DNA of 64,000 bases from an uncultured Acidobacteriota bacterium (GCA_902826685.1 CADEFT010000017.1:1-64000); one strand, 5' to 3'; positions 1 through 8,693 are shown, counted from the stretch's first letter. A program made the numbers and translations. Notes: generated by a model from the letters alone, not told the origin.

Positions 1-476
1 TTCGGAATCGTGATCTGCCAGTCTGAAAGAATTTCCAACAGCAGCGCCTCGAACTTCTGGTCCACCTTGTCGAGTTCGTCGATCAGCAGCACAATCGGTT
101 TCGGCTGCAGTACGGCCTGCAGCAGAGGACCTTGCGTGAAGAAATCCAAAGTGTGAAGGCTCAACCGCAACTTCTCCCATTCGCGGTCAATCACCTCGAC
201 ATGTGTCTCCAAATAGAGACGTTGCAGTGACTCGTCGAACGATCCGATGGCCTGCTTCTCTGTGATTCCCTCGAAGCACTGCAGCCGGATCAAGTCAGTC
301 CTCGCCGCCGCGGCGAATGCCTGAGCCAGGTAGGTCTTGCCCGTTCCCGGTGGACCCTCGACGAGGATCGGCTTTTGCATCTTGGTGGCGAGCCAGATGA
401 TCTGTACCAAGACGGGGTCGGTCGCGTAGCCGGCCTCACGGAGCCCTGCAGCGACGTTCTGCGGTGTTGCGAACAT
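1..476 (-). CDS. MoxR-like AAA+ ATPase, 3' end outside window
   Basis: The minus strand reads open from an ATG at 476 to the window edge (about 158 residues), so the C-terminus is missing. The N-terminus (MFATPQNVAAGLREAGY) leads into a clear Walker A, EGPPGTGKT, and later a Walker B-like stretch, IVLLIDELDK. The order and wording match MoxR/CoxD-type AAA+ proteins, which remodel or mature partner proteins, often a VWA protein encoded next door. No VWA partner is visible because the downstream side lies outside the window. The frame stays open upstream of 476, so a slightly longer start is possible. The degenerate repeat array (604 onward) lies upstream of this gene on its own strand and could be its leader or promoter region; that link is inference. 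Confidence 0.85.
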   Translation of the reverse strand, partial: MFATPQNVAAGLREAGYATDPVLVQIIWLATKMQKPILVEGPPGTGKTYLAQAFAAAARTDLIRLQCFEGITEKQAIGSFDESLQRLYLETHVEVIDREWEKLRLSLHTLDFFTQGPLLQAVLQPKPIVLLIDELDKVDQKFEALLLEILSDWQITIP

Positions 477-603
477 TTGAGACGAGGATACGGCGCGACC
501 GGCCAGAAACAAATCGAGCTGTCCCTATCTCACCAGGGAAGCTTCCTGGGCCACGGACGTTCCTCGCCGCACGCCTGTCAATAGAAAGGCGTAATGCGTG
601 GAG

Positions 604-1006
604 ATCCCACGGATGTGAGACGCTCGTGACATCCCTCAAGACGTGAGGCTGAACATTGGAGGCATGCCCCATCGGCGAGACGCCATTGTCATCCCTCGGC
701 TCTGAGACGGTAGCGACATCCCTCAAGACTTCACGCTGGACAGTGCGGACATGCCACGCCAGTGCGACATCGGCAGTCATCCCGCATGCGTGAGACGCTG
801 CGTACATCCCACACAACCTTGGCCTCGTACGCGAACGACATCCCCCAGCCTTGAGACTGCCGGGACATCCCTCGATGAATGTGCCCTGTACGGGTTGGTC
901 ATACCACAATCGTGCGACGGCCAGGACATCGCGCGAAGCTTAGCGCGAACTGGCATCATTCGGACCCGAATTATCGTAATATCCCGTGTGACGATTCGCC
1001 GCCAAG
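604..1006. repeat. Degenerate tandem array with 27/27/33-nt spacing
   Basis: Units beginning ATCCC (or ATGCC/ATCxC) start at 604, 631, 664, 691, 718, 751, 779, 806, 840, 867, 901, 928, 955 and 981. The spacings are 27, 33, 27, 27, 33, 28, 27, 34, 27, 34, 27, 27 and 26. The 27-nt units share ATCCC, then about 7 variable bases, then TGAGACG, and often end in GAC. The longer units lack the central GAGACG. Three successive early super-periods are 87, 88 and 88 nt (604 to 691 to 779 to 867). On the minus strand the better units translate as 9-, 9- and 11-residue blocks with conserved VS or VQ, but the 28- and 34-nt units break the frame, so coding is doubtful. It is not a CRISPR, because no repeat is exact. 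Confidence 0.75.
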
Positions 1007-1836
1007 TACTCCAACGGTTGACCACGACTGCCAGCCGCGGGATCGAAGACGCGGCGTTGGGCCTCATGGCATTAAGGAATTCTGGAGCGGACCCTCGTGC
1101 ATTGCTCGACATACAACATCGTGACGGCGGCTGGTCGGCCATTCCCAATGTTGGACCACCGAGCGCCTTTCACACCTCGCTGGCGCTCTTGGCAATTCGA
1201 CCGTTTCAGACTGCGTCGGTCAGACACGCGGCTGGGCGCGCATTCGACTGGCTATCGGAACTGCGAGGCGTTGAGTCTCACTGGCTCTGGCAATGGAAGT
1301 TCCGTCTATTCGATAGGCAAGTGCGTTTCGACCCTTTGAAATCCGGCTGGCCGTGGGTTCCCGATACCGTAAGTTGGGTCGCTCCCACGGCGCTTTCTAT
1401 CCTGGCATTCCAGGCGTGGTGCCGGGAGTCGCCGCGTACCGCGCCGGCGATTGCCATGCTCCTGGATCGTGCGTGTCCTCAAGGCGGCTGGAACGCCGGC
1501 AACTCCGTAGTTTTCGGAGTCGATCTGGATCCACACCCCGACTTCACAGCCATGGCGCTTCTCGCATTGCGCGACGGTAGTCCTGGCTACGAGGCTCTGT
1601 TGAACAGATCGCTGGACTACCTTAAGGCTCGGCTCGAAGGATCTTGTTCGCCGTACTCTTTGGCGTGGGCCGTCATGGCACTCTCAGCGCATGGGCATGA
1701 AGGCGCGCATCGCTTGAAGAATCGTCTCGAACGATGCGCTGCCGCGAAGCTCGATCAACTGCCGCGCCACGTTCTCGCGCTCGTGTCGCTTGCCTCGGAA
1801 GATATCCCATTCACATTTCAGGAGCCCTCCAGATGA
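988..1836 (+). CDS. Terpene cyclase/prenyltransferase alpha-toroid family protein
   Basis: About 282 residues from a GTG at 988. The frame is open from 751, but that part is the repeat array, so I place the start after it; a TTG at 1018 or the ATG at 1066 are alternatives. The protein has QW-like repeats typical of the squalene-hopene cyclase/prenyltransferase alpha-alpha barrel: QHRDGGWS near the start, PQGGWN mid-protein, and helices ending in SLALLAI, MALLALRDG and SLAWAVMAL. It is half the length of a full cyclase and shows no DxDD catalytic motif, so it is probably a single-barrel relative rather than a hopene synthase. Its stop overlaps the ATG of the DUF362 gene (ATGA), implying translational coupling. 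Function is unknown. Confidence 0.72.
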   Translation: MTIRRQVLQRLTTTASRGIEDAALGLMALRNSGADPRALLDIQHRDGGWSAIPNVGPPSAFHTSLALLAIRPFQTASVRHAAGRAFDWLSELRGVESHWLWQWKFRLFDRQVRFDPLKSGWPWVPDTVSWVAPTALSILAFQAWCRESPRTAPAIAMLLDRACPQGGWNAGNSVVFGVDLDPHPDFTAMALLALRDGSPGYEALLNRSLDYLKARLEGSCSPYSLAWAVMALSAHGHEGAHRLKNRLERCAAAKLDQLPRHVLALVSLASEDIPFTFQEPSR

Positions 1837-2822
1837 AGCGCCGTTCAATAGTGAGTGCAGCCGCTCTCGCGGCTACGGCTGGTTTGGCCGTCCATCAATC
1901 CCAGGCGTCTCGCGTCCCCTTCCGCAGGCCTCGGCGCTCGCATGTTGCGATCCTTCGCTGTGATCGCTATGCACGGACATCCGAAGTCGTCGCGCGTGGA
2001 CTTCGATTAGTGAGCCCTGCGGTTCAAGGAAAGCGCGTGCTTCTCAAGCCGAATCTTGTTGAGTACTCGCCGGCAGCCCCCATCAACACACATCCGATGC
2101 TGATTGCGGCAGTGATTGACGCGCTCTACGGGTTGGGTGCCGCCACTGTGATCGTGGCAGAAGGGCCCGGTCACGTCAGGGACACGGATCTATTGCTGCA
2201 CGAAAGCGGTCTCGAAGCGCAGCTTGATCTTCTCAAGCGCGCCAGCTTCGTCGATCTCAACTTTGATTCGGTCACCCGCGTTGCACCAGGAACCGGTCTG
2301 ACGCAGTTGAAAGAACTCTGGCTTCCCACCACTGTCAGGTCCGCGGATGTCGTGATCTCCATGCCGAAGATCAAGACTCACCATTGGGCAGGCGTCACAC
2401 TGAGCCTCAAGAACTCTTTCGGAATCTTGCCCGGTGGGGTCTATGGCTGGCCAAAGAACGTCTTACACTGGCAGGGCATCGACAACTCTATCGTCGAACT
2501 CGCGGTGTCCGTACCGATTCACTTCGTGATAGCGGACGGAATTGAGGCCATGGAAGGCAACGGGCCGCTGCATGGTCCGATGCGGCGTCTTGGCTGCCTC
2601 GTCTTCGCCGATGATCCTGTGGCCGCGGACGCAACCTGCTGCCGACTGATGGGAATCGATCCAAGGAGAGTTCGTCATCTTCAAATGGCGGTACCGCTAG
2701 GCAATCTAGATGCGCATCATATCGAACAGCGTGGCGAAGCCATCGCGGGTGTCCTGCAAAGGTTCGAGTTGCTTCCACAGTTCACGCATCTCAGCGGTGA
2801 CATCAATCGAGAATCCCCTTGA
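1833..2822 (+). CDS. DUF362 domain protein with signal peptide
   Basis: The start is the ATG at 1833, overlapping the upstream stop by four bases; it gives 329 residues beginning MKRRSIVSAAALAATAG, a convincing export signal. The body carries DUF362 hallmarks: KPNLV early, then MPKIKTHHWAGVTLSLKN, then ADGIEAMEGNGP and a FADDPVAADA stretch. DUF362 proteins are often fused to ferredoxin domains or found in redox operons; no Cys-rich ferredoxin domain is present here. The biochemical role of the family is not settled. Pairing with a small terpene-cyclase-fold protein suggests the two act together, perhaps on a lipid or quinone-like substrate outside the cytoplasm; this is inference. The 3' end overlaps the convergent HTH gene by 20 bases. 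Confidence 0.85.
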   Translation: MKRRSIVSAAALAATAGLAVHQSQASRVPFRRPRRSHVAILRCDRYARTSEVVARGLRLVSPAVQGKRVLLKPNLVEYSPAAPINTHPMLIAAVIDALYGLGAATVIVAEGPGHVRDTDLLLHESGLEAQLDLLKRASFVDLNFDSVTRVAPGTGLTQLKELWLPTTVRSADVVISMPKIKTHHWAGVTLSLKNSFGILPGGVYGWPKNVLHWQGIDNSIVELAVSVPIHFVIADGIEAMEGNGPLHGPMRRLGCLVFADDPVAADATCCRLMGIDPRRVRHLQMAVPLGNLDAHHIEQRGEAIAGVLQRFELLPQFTHLSGDINRESP

Positions 2823-3381
2823 CGCTGGGGCGTTTCACGCAGAGGGACGGGTCCGAATATCCGTTCAGAACCAGCCATTCCTTTTGGTCTCGCGGCAGCT
2901 TCGCATACGGAATGGCCTCGGGATGCTCTCGCAGAAGGTCACTGAACGAGGTCTCTGCCACGCCCCCCTTGAACCGCCGGAGAGCACCGCGCTTCAGCAG
3001 ACGATACACGGACGCTCGGGAGATACCGAGATCCGCGGCCACCTGGGTGACTGTAAGTGCGGTCCGGTCCGATTCGTCTTCCGAACTACGTGTAGCGGTA
3101 TCGCAATTGTGACGTTTGACATACTGTCTGATCGCCTCCGCGGACCGGGTCGCGGCCATCCCTCCGCCGAGTTGGAGCGCGGCAATCTCCTCGGGACTCC
3201 ATCGTGGCCTTTCCTCCCAAGGTCGTTGCCCTTCGGGCAGCACTCGTCTCAGGAATTCCTGCACGGCCCGCGTGGAGCGGTTCAGCCGAGACGCGATTTC
3301 GTCAATGTGTACTCTATCTTCGGCTGGTTCGCGCGCCCACTCAAGAACCAGTTTTGCCTCCTTGGTGGTCCAGCTTCTCAT
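2803..3381 (-). CDS. Myb/SANT-like and HTH DNA-binding protein
   Basis: 192 residues from an ATG at 3381, chosen because AAGGAG lies nine bases upstream; the frame also opens at 3435. Two N-terminal segments, RSWTTKEAKLVLEWA and RPRWSPEEIAALQ, resemble Myb/SANT-like tryptophan helices. The middle (LTVTQVAADLGISRASVYRLL) is a classic helix-turn-helix like those in excisionase and resolvase-tail proteins. The C-terminus (YAKLPRDQKEWLVLNGY) is not recognised. It is probably a DNA-binding regulator or mobile-element accessory protein, in keeping with its place in the putative island. No enzymatic domain is visible. It is convergent with DUF362. Confidence 0.7.
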   Translation of the reverse strand: MRSWTTKEAKLVLEWAREPAEDRVHIDEIASRLNRSTRAVQEFLRRVLPEGQRPWEERPRWSPEEIAALQLGGGMAATRSAEAIRQYVKRHNCDTATRSSEDESDRTALTVTQVAADLGISRASVYRLLKRGALRRFKGGVAETSFSDLLREHPEAIPYAKLPRDQKEWLVLNGYSDPSLCVKRPSVKGILD

Positions 3382-3990
3382 AGGGTAGAACTCCTTCTGG
3401 TCGGCCCGCTCAAACGAGCAAAATTCGATAGGCACGGGGGATGAGACACTTTGAGCTGTGAGGTGTGGCCATCGACGTACAACCTTTGTTGTGCGGCAGA
3501 ACGCCTCCTATTTGGAAAACAATTGTGCGGCCCAAAAGGTCTCAATGCTCGGGAAAGTTGACCGACCGATTCGCGGTGCCAACGGAGATCACGTGCTTAC
3601 GACGACCAGAGTGAAGGTCACGACTGCCGGGCAAGCCCGCCGAGGGAATGCCGCCCCGGAGACGGCGCAACTCCGCTCAACACAAGATCAAAGTCCCTGG
3701 GGGATAGTCCGATTCTTGCAGCGGCGTTTCGAGACGGCGCTACGCCAACACCGGTCGTCGACGCGACCCTTCGTCTATACGGCGCGTTAGGGAGAATCAA
3801 TCCGGTGAGGGGTCACTTCTCATCGTCGGGCGCTTCTCAGCCAAGTGGCGTGTGACGCCTTCGGTGGGATTCCTAAACGCTGGGCGACAAGGAAGGAGCT
3901 ACTGGATTCAAACGACACGCGCTTCCGTTGCCGAAGGCAACCTGATGAGCGCAGCCTGCGGAGGCTTAACCAACAGTCCGGCTCAGTCGG
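3382..3990. other. Non-coding stretch, no gene recognised
   Basis: About 610 bases between the HTH gene and the convergent end of the ADOP permease gene. Short open frames exist on both strands (for example 3458-3790 plus), but none has a recognisable domain, good ribosome site or convincing codon use. I see no tRNA, repeat array or clear terminator. It may hold decayed mobile-element sequence, as expected in an island. Confidence 0.5.
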
Positions 3991-6630
3991 CTACTCTGAT
4001 CGAAGCGTCTGCACTGGATCGACAGAGGCCGCTCGGATACTTGGCATGAATGCGGCAACTGCGGAAGCGGCGGCAGTCGTGAGCAGTACGAAGACAAGCA
4101 CAGCGCCATCGCCCGGCGCGACTCCAAAGAGGAGGCTTGACAGGACACCACCAGACAAAAGACTGGCCGCAAGTCCAAGTCCGATGCCGCAAGCCGTGAG
4201 CACAGAGACGTAGTGGCAAACCATTCCAACTATGTCACCGCGGGTCGCGCCCAACGCAACCCGAATTCCGATCTCGCGCTTCCGCATAGCGACGGAATGA
4301 CTCGTTAAACCATAGATGCCAACCGAGGCAAGCAGCATCGCCAGCACACCGAAGCACGCTCCCAGCGTCGCCATGAGTGTTTCCTTTACCAAGATGCGAT
4401 CCACTAGTTCTTCTACGGTATTGGCATTCACCCAAATGTTCGCATCTACCCCTTGAATGGCGGAGCGAAGCGAAGCGATCATGCTAGCCGGGTCTATGGC
4501 GCTTCGCACGTGAATGACGGCGCCCCCGGCCGTAGGGTAATAGATCATGGGCTTTGCCTCCTCACGCAAATCTCCGATGTTCGCGTTCTGGGCTACTCCG
4601 ACAATCTCTGTGTCATATTTCAGGTCGGGTGGATCTCCCCAACCGAACCGCTCGCCGACGGGGGATGAAGTGCCGAAGAAGGCATGCGCGAACGCCTTAT
4701 TTACAATAGCCACGTGTCCGGTTTGAACATCGCGATCGAGGAAGTCGCGGCCGGCAACGATCGGAAGGTCCAGATTTGAGAGATATCCCGGAGTGACGTT
4801 GACGGTTCGCACCTGCCGATTCTGAACGCCGCTCATATCGCGCCGCTCCACGGAGACGCAGCAAGTTCGAGACGTACCCGTACCGAAGCCGGAAGTGGAC
4901 ATGCTGGCCGATGAGACACCGGGAACTGACCGGATCGTTTCGTAGGTTCGGCCGAACAGGGCGGGAAACTGCGCCGCATTGTAGGAACTGGCGCGCGGAT
5001 TTATGGTGGCCTGTATCAAGTGAGCGCGACGAAAGCCGAGGTCCTGCGAGCGCAAGCTCTCCAGGGTCCTGACAAAGAGGCCCGCTCCATTCACCAACAA
5101 TACTGAGAGTGCGATCTGCGCAATCACTAAGCCAGGCCCCAACAAGCGGTTTCGTCGTGGCGTGCTCGTTAACGCAAGCGCACCTCCCGCCTGAACGGAA
5201 CGTAACGCAGGCATCAATCCGAAGATCAATGTGCTCATGACGCACATCGCGATGCAGAAAACCATCACCCGGACATCGACTGCGACGGCCAAGGGAAGAG
5301 GCTCCGGCCCGTCCGAAGCCAACAACAGCAGCCCATACGCGCCTTGTTTGGCAATGAGGACACCGAGTCCTCCACCTAAGAGCGCAATCGCAAGATTCTC
5401 CGTCATGAGTTGACGGACAAGTCGAAATCGCTCGGCGCCAACAGCAAGACGGATCGACATTTCCCGTGTGCGCTCCTCTCCGCGAACGAGTAGAAGGTTC
5501 GCGAGATTCGCACACGCCAATAGAAGGATTAATCCTGCTGTTCCCATGAGCACTTGTAAAGGTAAAGAGTACTTGACCCGCAACCGACGGATACCCTTGT
5601 CGCCTGGGTACACGGTTAGGTCACGAATATGGCGCATCATCGCTTTTCCCACGCGTCCGGGCTCGGCCTTGAGCTGGGACAGGAAAAGCTGTATCGCAGG
5701 TCCAGCGGTTGCAGCTTCTCCCGCTTTCACCCGCCCTACGACGCGGAGCCATCCCCTGCCGGCGCTGGCGAGATACGACTGGCCGTTGTTAATGGCAGGC
5801 TGCATCATGAGCGGAATCCATACATCGGGCGCAACGCCCGGAGCTTCGCCGAAGAACTCCGGCGGCGTAACCCCGATGATGGAAAACGCCTGCTGCTTTA
5901 TGAGGATGTTCCGTCCGATCACGCCCGGACCGCCGTGGAACGCTCGTTTCCAGAATCGATAACTCAATACTGCGACGGGGTGGCCTCCAACGCTGAGGTT
6001 ATCCTGCGGGCTCACGGTTCTTCCCAAGAATGCTCTCACGCCAAGTACTCCAAAATATTCCCCGGAGACGAGCTGTAACTCGGCGGTTGAGTCCAGGACG
6101 CCGTCTCTGTCTTTAACCTCCACGCGCTCAGTTCCATCCAACGAGGCGAAGACACCTGAAAATGCGGTCACGCGTTCTCGAATTTCCTCGAATAGGGGGT
6201 ATGAAAGAGAATTGGTTTCGCCTCGGGAATTAATCTCCTCGATCACCGCAAGCTCCCCAGGGCTGCGAACCGGCAGGCTCTTCAATAGAGTGGCGTCGAT
6301 CACGGAGAAGATAGCTGTATTTGCCCCGATGCCGAGAGCAAGAATTGCGACAGCGACCGATGTAAACGCAGGATTCTTTCGCATCACGCGCGCGGCGTAC
6401 CGGAGGTCCTGGAAAAGATATTCAATCCAACGTGTGCCGCGTGCATCTCGGCAATCTTCCTTGACCTGATCCATGCCACCGAATTCCTGTCGTACCCGGC
6501 GGCGCGCCTCTTCTTCAGTGAGCCCCGACCGGATGAAATCAGCGACTCTCTCCTCAATGTGGAAACGCAGTTCCTTATCAAGGTGGTTCTCTTGTTCTTG
6601 GTCCCGCAACAGACGCCGCCACCACTTCAT
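3991..6630 (-). CDS. ADOP-type ABC transporter permease (FtsX/MacB-PCD)
   Basis: 879 residues from ATG 6630, which overlaps the PadR stop by one base (TAATG); an in-frame ATG at 6690 lies inside PadR and is unlikely. The N-terminus is the acidobacterial permease prefix: MKWWRRLL, then LDKELRFHIEERVADFIRSG and EEEARRRVRQEFGG. This is followed by a first MacB periplasmic core with TM helix (PAFTSVAVAILALGIGANTA), a central FtsX triplet of helices, a second MacB core, and a C-terminal FtsX block ending in RAASVDPVQTLRSE. The duplicated MacB-FtsX arrangement without an ATPase defines the 'acidobacterial duplicated orphan permease' class. Substrate is unknown; efflux or envelope stress roles are guesses. 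The PadR partner presumably controls it. Confidence 0.93.
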   Translation of the reverse strand: MKWWRRLLRDQEQENHLDKELRFHIEERVADFIRSGLTEEEARRRVRQEFGGMDQVKEDCRDARGTRWIEYLFQDLRYAARVMRKNPAFTSVAVAILALGIGANTAIFSVIDATLLKSLPVRSPGELAVIEEINSRGETNSLSYPLFEEIRERVTAFSGVFASLDGTERVEVKDRDGVLDSTAELQLVSGEYFGVLGVRAFLGRTVSPQDNLSVGGHPVAVLSYRFWKRAFHGGPGVIGRNILIKQQAFSIIGVTPPEFFGEAPGVAPDVWIPLMMQPAINNGQSYLASAGRGWLRVVGRVKAGEAATAGPAIQLFLSQLKAEPGRVGKAMMRHIRDLTVYPGDKGIRRLRVKYSLPLQVLMGTAGLILLLACANLANLLLVRGEERTREMSIRLAVGAERFRLVRQLMTENLAIALLGGGLGVLIAKQGAYGLLLLASDGPEPLPLAVAVDVRVMVFCIAMCVMSTLIFGLMPALRSVQAGGALALTSTPRRNRLLGPGLVIAQIALSVLLVNGAGLFVRTLESLRSQDLGFRRAHLIQATINPRASSYNAAQFPALFGRTYETIRSVPGVSSASMSTSGFGTGTSRTCCVSVERRDMSGVQNRQVRTVNVTPGYLSNLDLPIVAGRDFLDRDVQTGHVAIVNKAFAHAFFGTSSPVGERFGWGDPPDLKYDTEIVGVAQNANIGDLREEAKPMIYYPTAGGAVIHVRSAIDPASMIASLRSAIQGVDANIWVNANTVEELVDRILVKETLMATLGACFGVLAMLLASVGIYGLTSHSVAMRKREIGIRVALGATRGDIVGMVCHYVSVLTACGIGLGLAASLLSGGVLSSLLFGVAPGDGAVLVFVLLTTAAASAVAAFMPSIRAASVDPVQTLRSE

Positions 6631-6974
6631 TACGCGCCACCTTCCGCCGGCCCCAGAATCAGACCCACGGCTTCGGACAGCCGTTTCCAACTAGCTGATC
6701 CGGCTTGTAGGTGTACCCGTCCACTGCGCGTCAACCGGTAGAATTTGGCCTCGCGTCCAGTTTCGGTTTTCCCCCATTCCGCCGCCAACAGCTTACGGAC
6801 TTCGAGGCGGTGCAACGCTGGGTACAACGAGCCACCGGGAACCTGGACCACGTCTCTGGAGATCTGTTGCAGGCGTTGTGCGATGGCATAGCCATGCACT
6901 GGACCCAGTGCAACAGTCTTTAGGATCAGCAGGTCGAGAGTGCCTTGCGGGAGATCTGATTTTTCCGAACTCAT
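6630..6974 (-). CDS. PadR family transcriptional regulator
   Basis: 114 residues, the normal size for short PadR proteins. The winged-helix core is intact: LPQGTLDLLILKTVALGPVHGYAIAQRLQQIS, then VPGGSLYPALHRLEVRKLLAAEW and the wing with GREAKFYRLTRSGR. It overlaps the ADOP permease start by one base, so the two are one transcript. PadR repressors bind ligand or respond to stress and usually autoregulate; the large dyad just upstream (6978-7036) is the obvious operator. Ligand unknown. Confidence 0.93.
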   Translation of the reverse strand: MSSEKSDLPQGTLDLLILKTVALGPVHGYAIAQRLQQISRDVVQVPGGSLYPALHRLEVRKLLAAEWGKTETGREAKFYRLTRSGRVHLQAGSASWKRLSEAVGLILGPAEGGA

Positions 6975-7344
6975 TGCAGCATGCCTTTCACTTCTACTGA
7001 TCTTAACCTGCTACCAGTAGAAGTGCAAGCCATGCTGAGACGACAGTGCCAGCCTTCGACCGAATCGAGTGGCTCCCCGCTAACGGCGCAGCGTTTACGA
7101 ATCCAGGATGACGGTTTGTTCCCTATGCTGAGACTGGCCAGAGCAGGGTTGGAGGAACTACTCCCTCCCTTGTCGACCACGTTTATCGAGAGGGCGCTTT
7201 CACCAGTGTTCCGAGAACGGAGCGCGAACGTATTTTTGAGACTTTTTGCTCCGCTCAAATGTTCTCTTAATAGAGGGTAGTGTCGCCAAAGCTGGCTCTG
7301 CCTTCTAGAGCACGTCGGCGACGGATCGTCGGCTGGGAAGTGCG
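6975..7344. other. Intergenic region between PadR and sigma operon
   Basis: 370 bases separating the divergent padR-ADOP pair from the sigma-factor operon. It must hold both promoters. The padR-proximal end contains the dyad described separately. The sigma-proximal end has a T-rich tract around 7231-7250 but no hexamers I can call with confidence. Overlapping open frames on both strands show no recognisable protein. Confidence 0.5.
6978..7036. promoter_or_regulatory. Long symmetric dyad, likely PadR operator
   Basis: Arms CACTTCTACTG (6989-6999) and CAGTAGAAGTG (7015-7025) are perfect 11-bp inverted repeats separated by 15 bases. Outside them a second pair, AGCATG (6978-6983) and CATGCT (7031-7036), sits exactly five bases beyond each arm, so the two-part symmetry is shared. 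The element begins four bases upstream of the padR start codon. PadR proteins bind spaced dyads and autorepress, so an autoregulatory operator is the natural reading. Confidence 0.75.
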
Positions 7345-7965
7345 ATGGCAAGAGCTGGTCCAAACGACCGTTGTAGCTCAGGCCCCGACGCGGTGCCGCC
7401 GTTCTGGGTGTGTGCCCGCGAGCTCGAGATCGATCAGCGGGTGTTGGAGGCTGCAAAGGAAAGCTGGTCTTGGGCTTTCTGGCTCATCAGGAAGCAACTC
7501 AATGACGGTCCACGCACCCCGGAGATAGTCGAGGACGTTGCGGCCGACGTGTCGAGCCGGTTGCGAGCGGACGCCGAAGTCGGCCGGAATCTGAACGGAT
7601 ACTTCAGAACAGCCGTGATCCTGCGGGTGAAGACACTGGCAGCCCGGGACGGACGCCTCACCTACGTCGGCGGGGCGCAAGACCTTGAAACGAATCATCG
7701 GCCCTACGCTCCGGATTGGACCAAAGTCATCGAGGATCGCCTGGCCTTGCAGTCCTTACTGCCCTTCATGTCTCATCCGGTGCGGTGCATTCTGCACTAC
7801 CGTCAGCTTGACTACTCCTGGAAGCAAATTGGCCGACGGCTCGCGCTCACCGAGAAACAGGCTAAGTTGCGGTTTTATTACGGCGTGCGCCAGGCACACG
7901 ACGAATTGCTCGTAATGCAGGCGAGGCGGCGGGCGGGCGGAGAGGAATCCGAGCCATGGAAATGA
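7345..7965 (+). CDS. ECF-like RNA polymerase sigma factor
   Basis: 206 residues. A region-2-like segment runs from about 45 to 110 (WAFWLIRKQL, DVAADVSSRLRAD, NLNGYFRTAVILRV) and a region-4 HTH from about 140 to 195 (LLPFMSHPVRCILHYRQLDYSWKQIG, LALTEKQAKLRFYYGVRQA). Both are diverged from textbook ECF sigmas but in the right order and spacing. It overlaps the next gene, a zinc-finger anti-sigma candidate, by ten bases, which strongly supports the call. It heads an operon-like run through the CHAT, S41-like and receptor genes, and it probably drives this operon and perhaps little else. The signal it answers is unknown. Confidence 0.78.
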   Translation: MARAGPNDRCSSGPDAVPPFWVCARELEIDQRVLEAAKESWSWAFWLIRKQLNDGPRTPEIVEDVAADVSSRLRADAEVGRNLNGYFRTAVILRVKTLAARDGRLTYVGGAQDLETNHRPYAPDWTKVIEDRLALQSLLPFMSHPVRCILHYRQLDYSWKQIGRRLALTEKQAKLRFYYGVRQAHDELLVMQARRRAGGEESEPWK

Positions 7966-8678
7966 ACGAACCGGATAGGTTTCTATCGCGGCGCCAGGAG
8001 AAGGATCTCCTGAAGGCTGCCAATGCGGTTGCGCGTACCGAGTTTGCCAACCCTCGGCGGGAGGGTTGTCCGGATTCAGAGACGTTAAATCGCTTGGCCC
8101 GACGCCGTCTTTCACTCGAAGAATCTGGCGATCTTACAGATCACATAGCCACATGCTCACCCTGTTTCATCGAGTATTCGCGATACCGAGCGGTTTACAA
8201 AAGGGGCATTCGGGCCGCGTATGTGCTCGCTTCCGCGGCAGCGGTCCTGCTCGTCGCAGTAGTCATCTCCCGGAACTTCCCGCGAGGGATCCCCGCGACT
8301 CCTCCGACGACGGTGGCTCGCGCACCGGTACCCACCGGACAAGCGATCCCCCGAGTTCTTGACCTAAGAATGAGAGGTGTTTCCAGAAGTGATACTCCAA
8401 ACGGACCGGCGGAGGGAAATCCTCCCCGGCTTCCACGAGAGCAAATGCTGCTATCGATCCTATTGCCGATCGGTAGCGAGGAAGGGGTGTACGACGTTGC
8501 TTTGGTCAGTTCGTCCGGCCAACCCATACGCACAGCGACGGGGACTTCAAAGCTCCAGGACTTCGTACAAGTGCTGCCCGTCACGTTTGATCTCTCAGGC
8601 TTGTCTCCAGGACGGTATGAGTTGCACATACGGCGAGCGCAGACGCCATGGAACACGTATTCACTTTTGCTCGAATGA
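7956..8678 (+). CDS. Zinc-finger anti-sigma factor, membrane anchored
   Basis: 240 residues. The N-terminal cytoplasmic part has the ZAS/zf-HC2 signature: CPDSETLNRLA, then HIATCSPCFIEY, giving the HxxxCxxC zinc site. A single TM helix follows (AAYVLASAAAVLLVAVVI, about residues 90-107), then a proline-rich linker and a beta-rich extracytoplasmic domain ending in LSPGRYELHIRRA, resembling the sensor tails of acidobacterial anti-sigma factors. It should hold the upstream sigma factor inactive until a periplasmic signal arrives. The start overlaps the sigma gene by ten bases. Confidence 0.82.
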   Translation: MEMNEPDRFLSRRQEKDLLKAANAVARTEFANPRREGCPDSETLNRLARRRLSLEESGDLTDHIATCSPCFIEYSRYRAVYKRGIRAAYVLASAAAVLLVAVVISRNFPRGIPATPPTTVARAPVPTGQAIPRVLDLRMRGVSRSDTPNGPAEGNPPRLPREQMLLSILLPIGSEEGVYDVALVSSSGQPIRTATGTSKLQDFVQVLPVTFDLSGLSPGRYELHIRRAQTPWNTYSLLLE

Positions 8679-8693
8679 CAGGAGGCAATTCGG

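Noticed and set aside
436..909. Minus-strand 157-residue frame across the repeat array
   Set aside because: It runs in a different frame from the MoxR gene that it overlaps at its end, has no ribosome site or known domain, and the repeat steps of 28 and 34 break the frame. Kept as a possible decayed coding repeat in the findings only.
604..1006. CRISPR array
   Set aside because: No repeat is exact, units are 27-34 bases with little unique spacer, and no cas gene is near.
1030..1060. Possible second tRNA 3' copy (attL) near GCGGGATCGAA
   Set aside because: Only about ten bases match the T-arm, and the stretch is coding sequence, so this is chance similarity.
3458..3790. 110-residue plus frame in the 3.4-4.0 kb gap
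   Set aside because: No ribosome site, no domain and no operon context.
7216..7260. Inverted CGGAGC/GCTCCG upstream of the sigma operon as a terminator or operator
   Set aside because: Arms are six bases with a long T-rich spacer; too weak to call.
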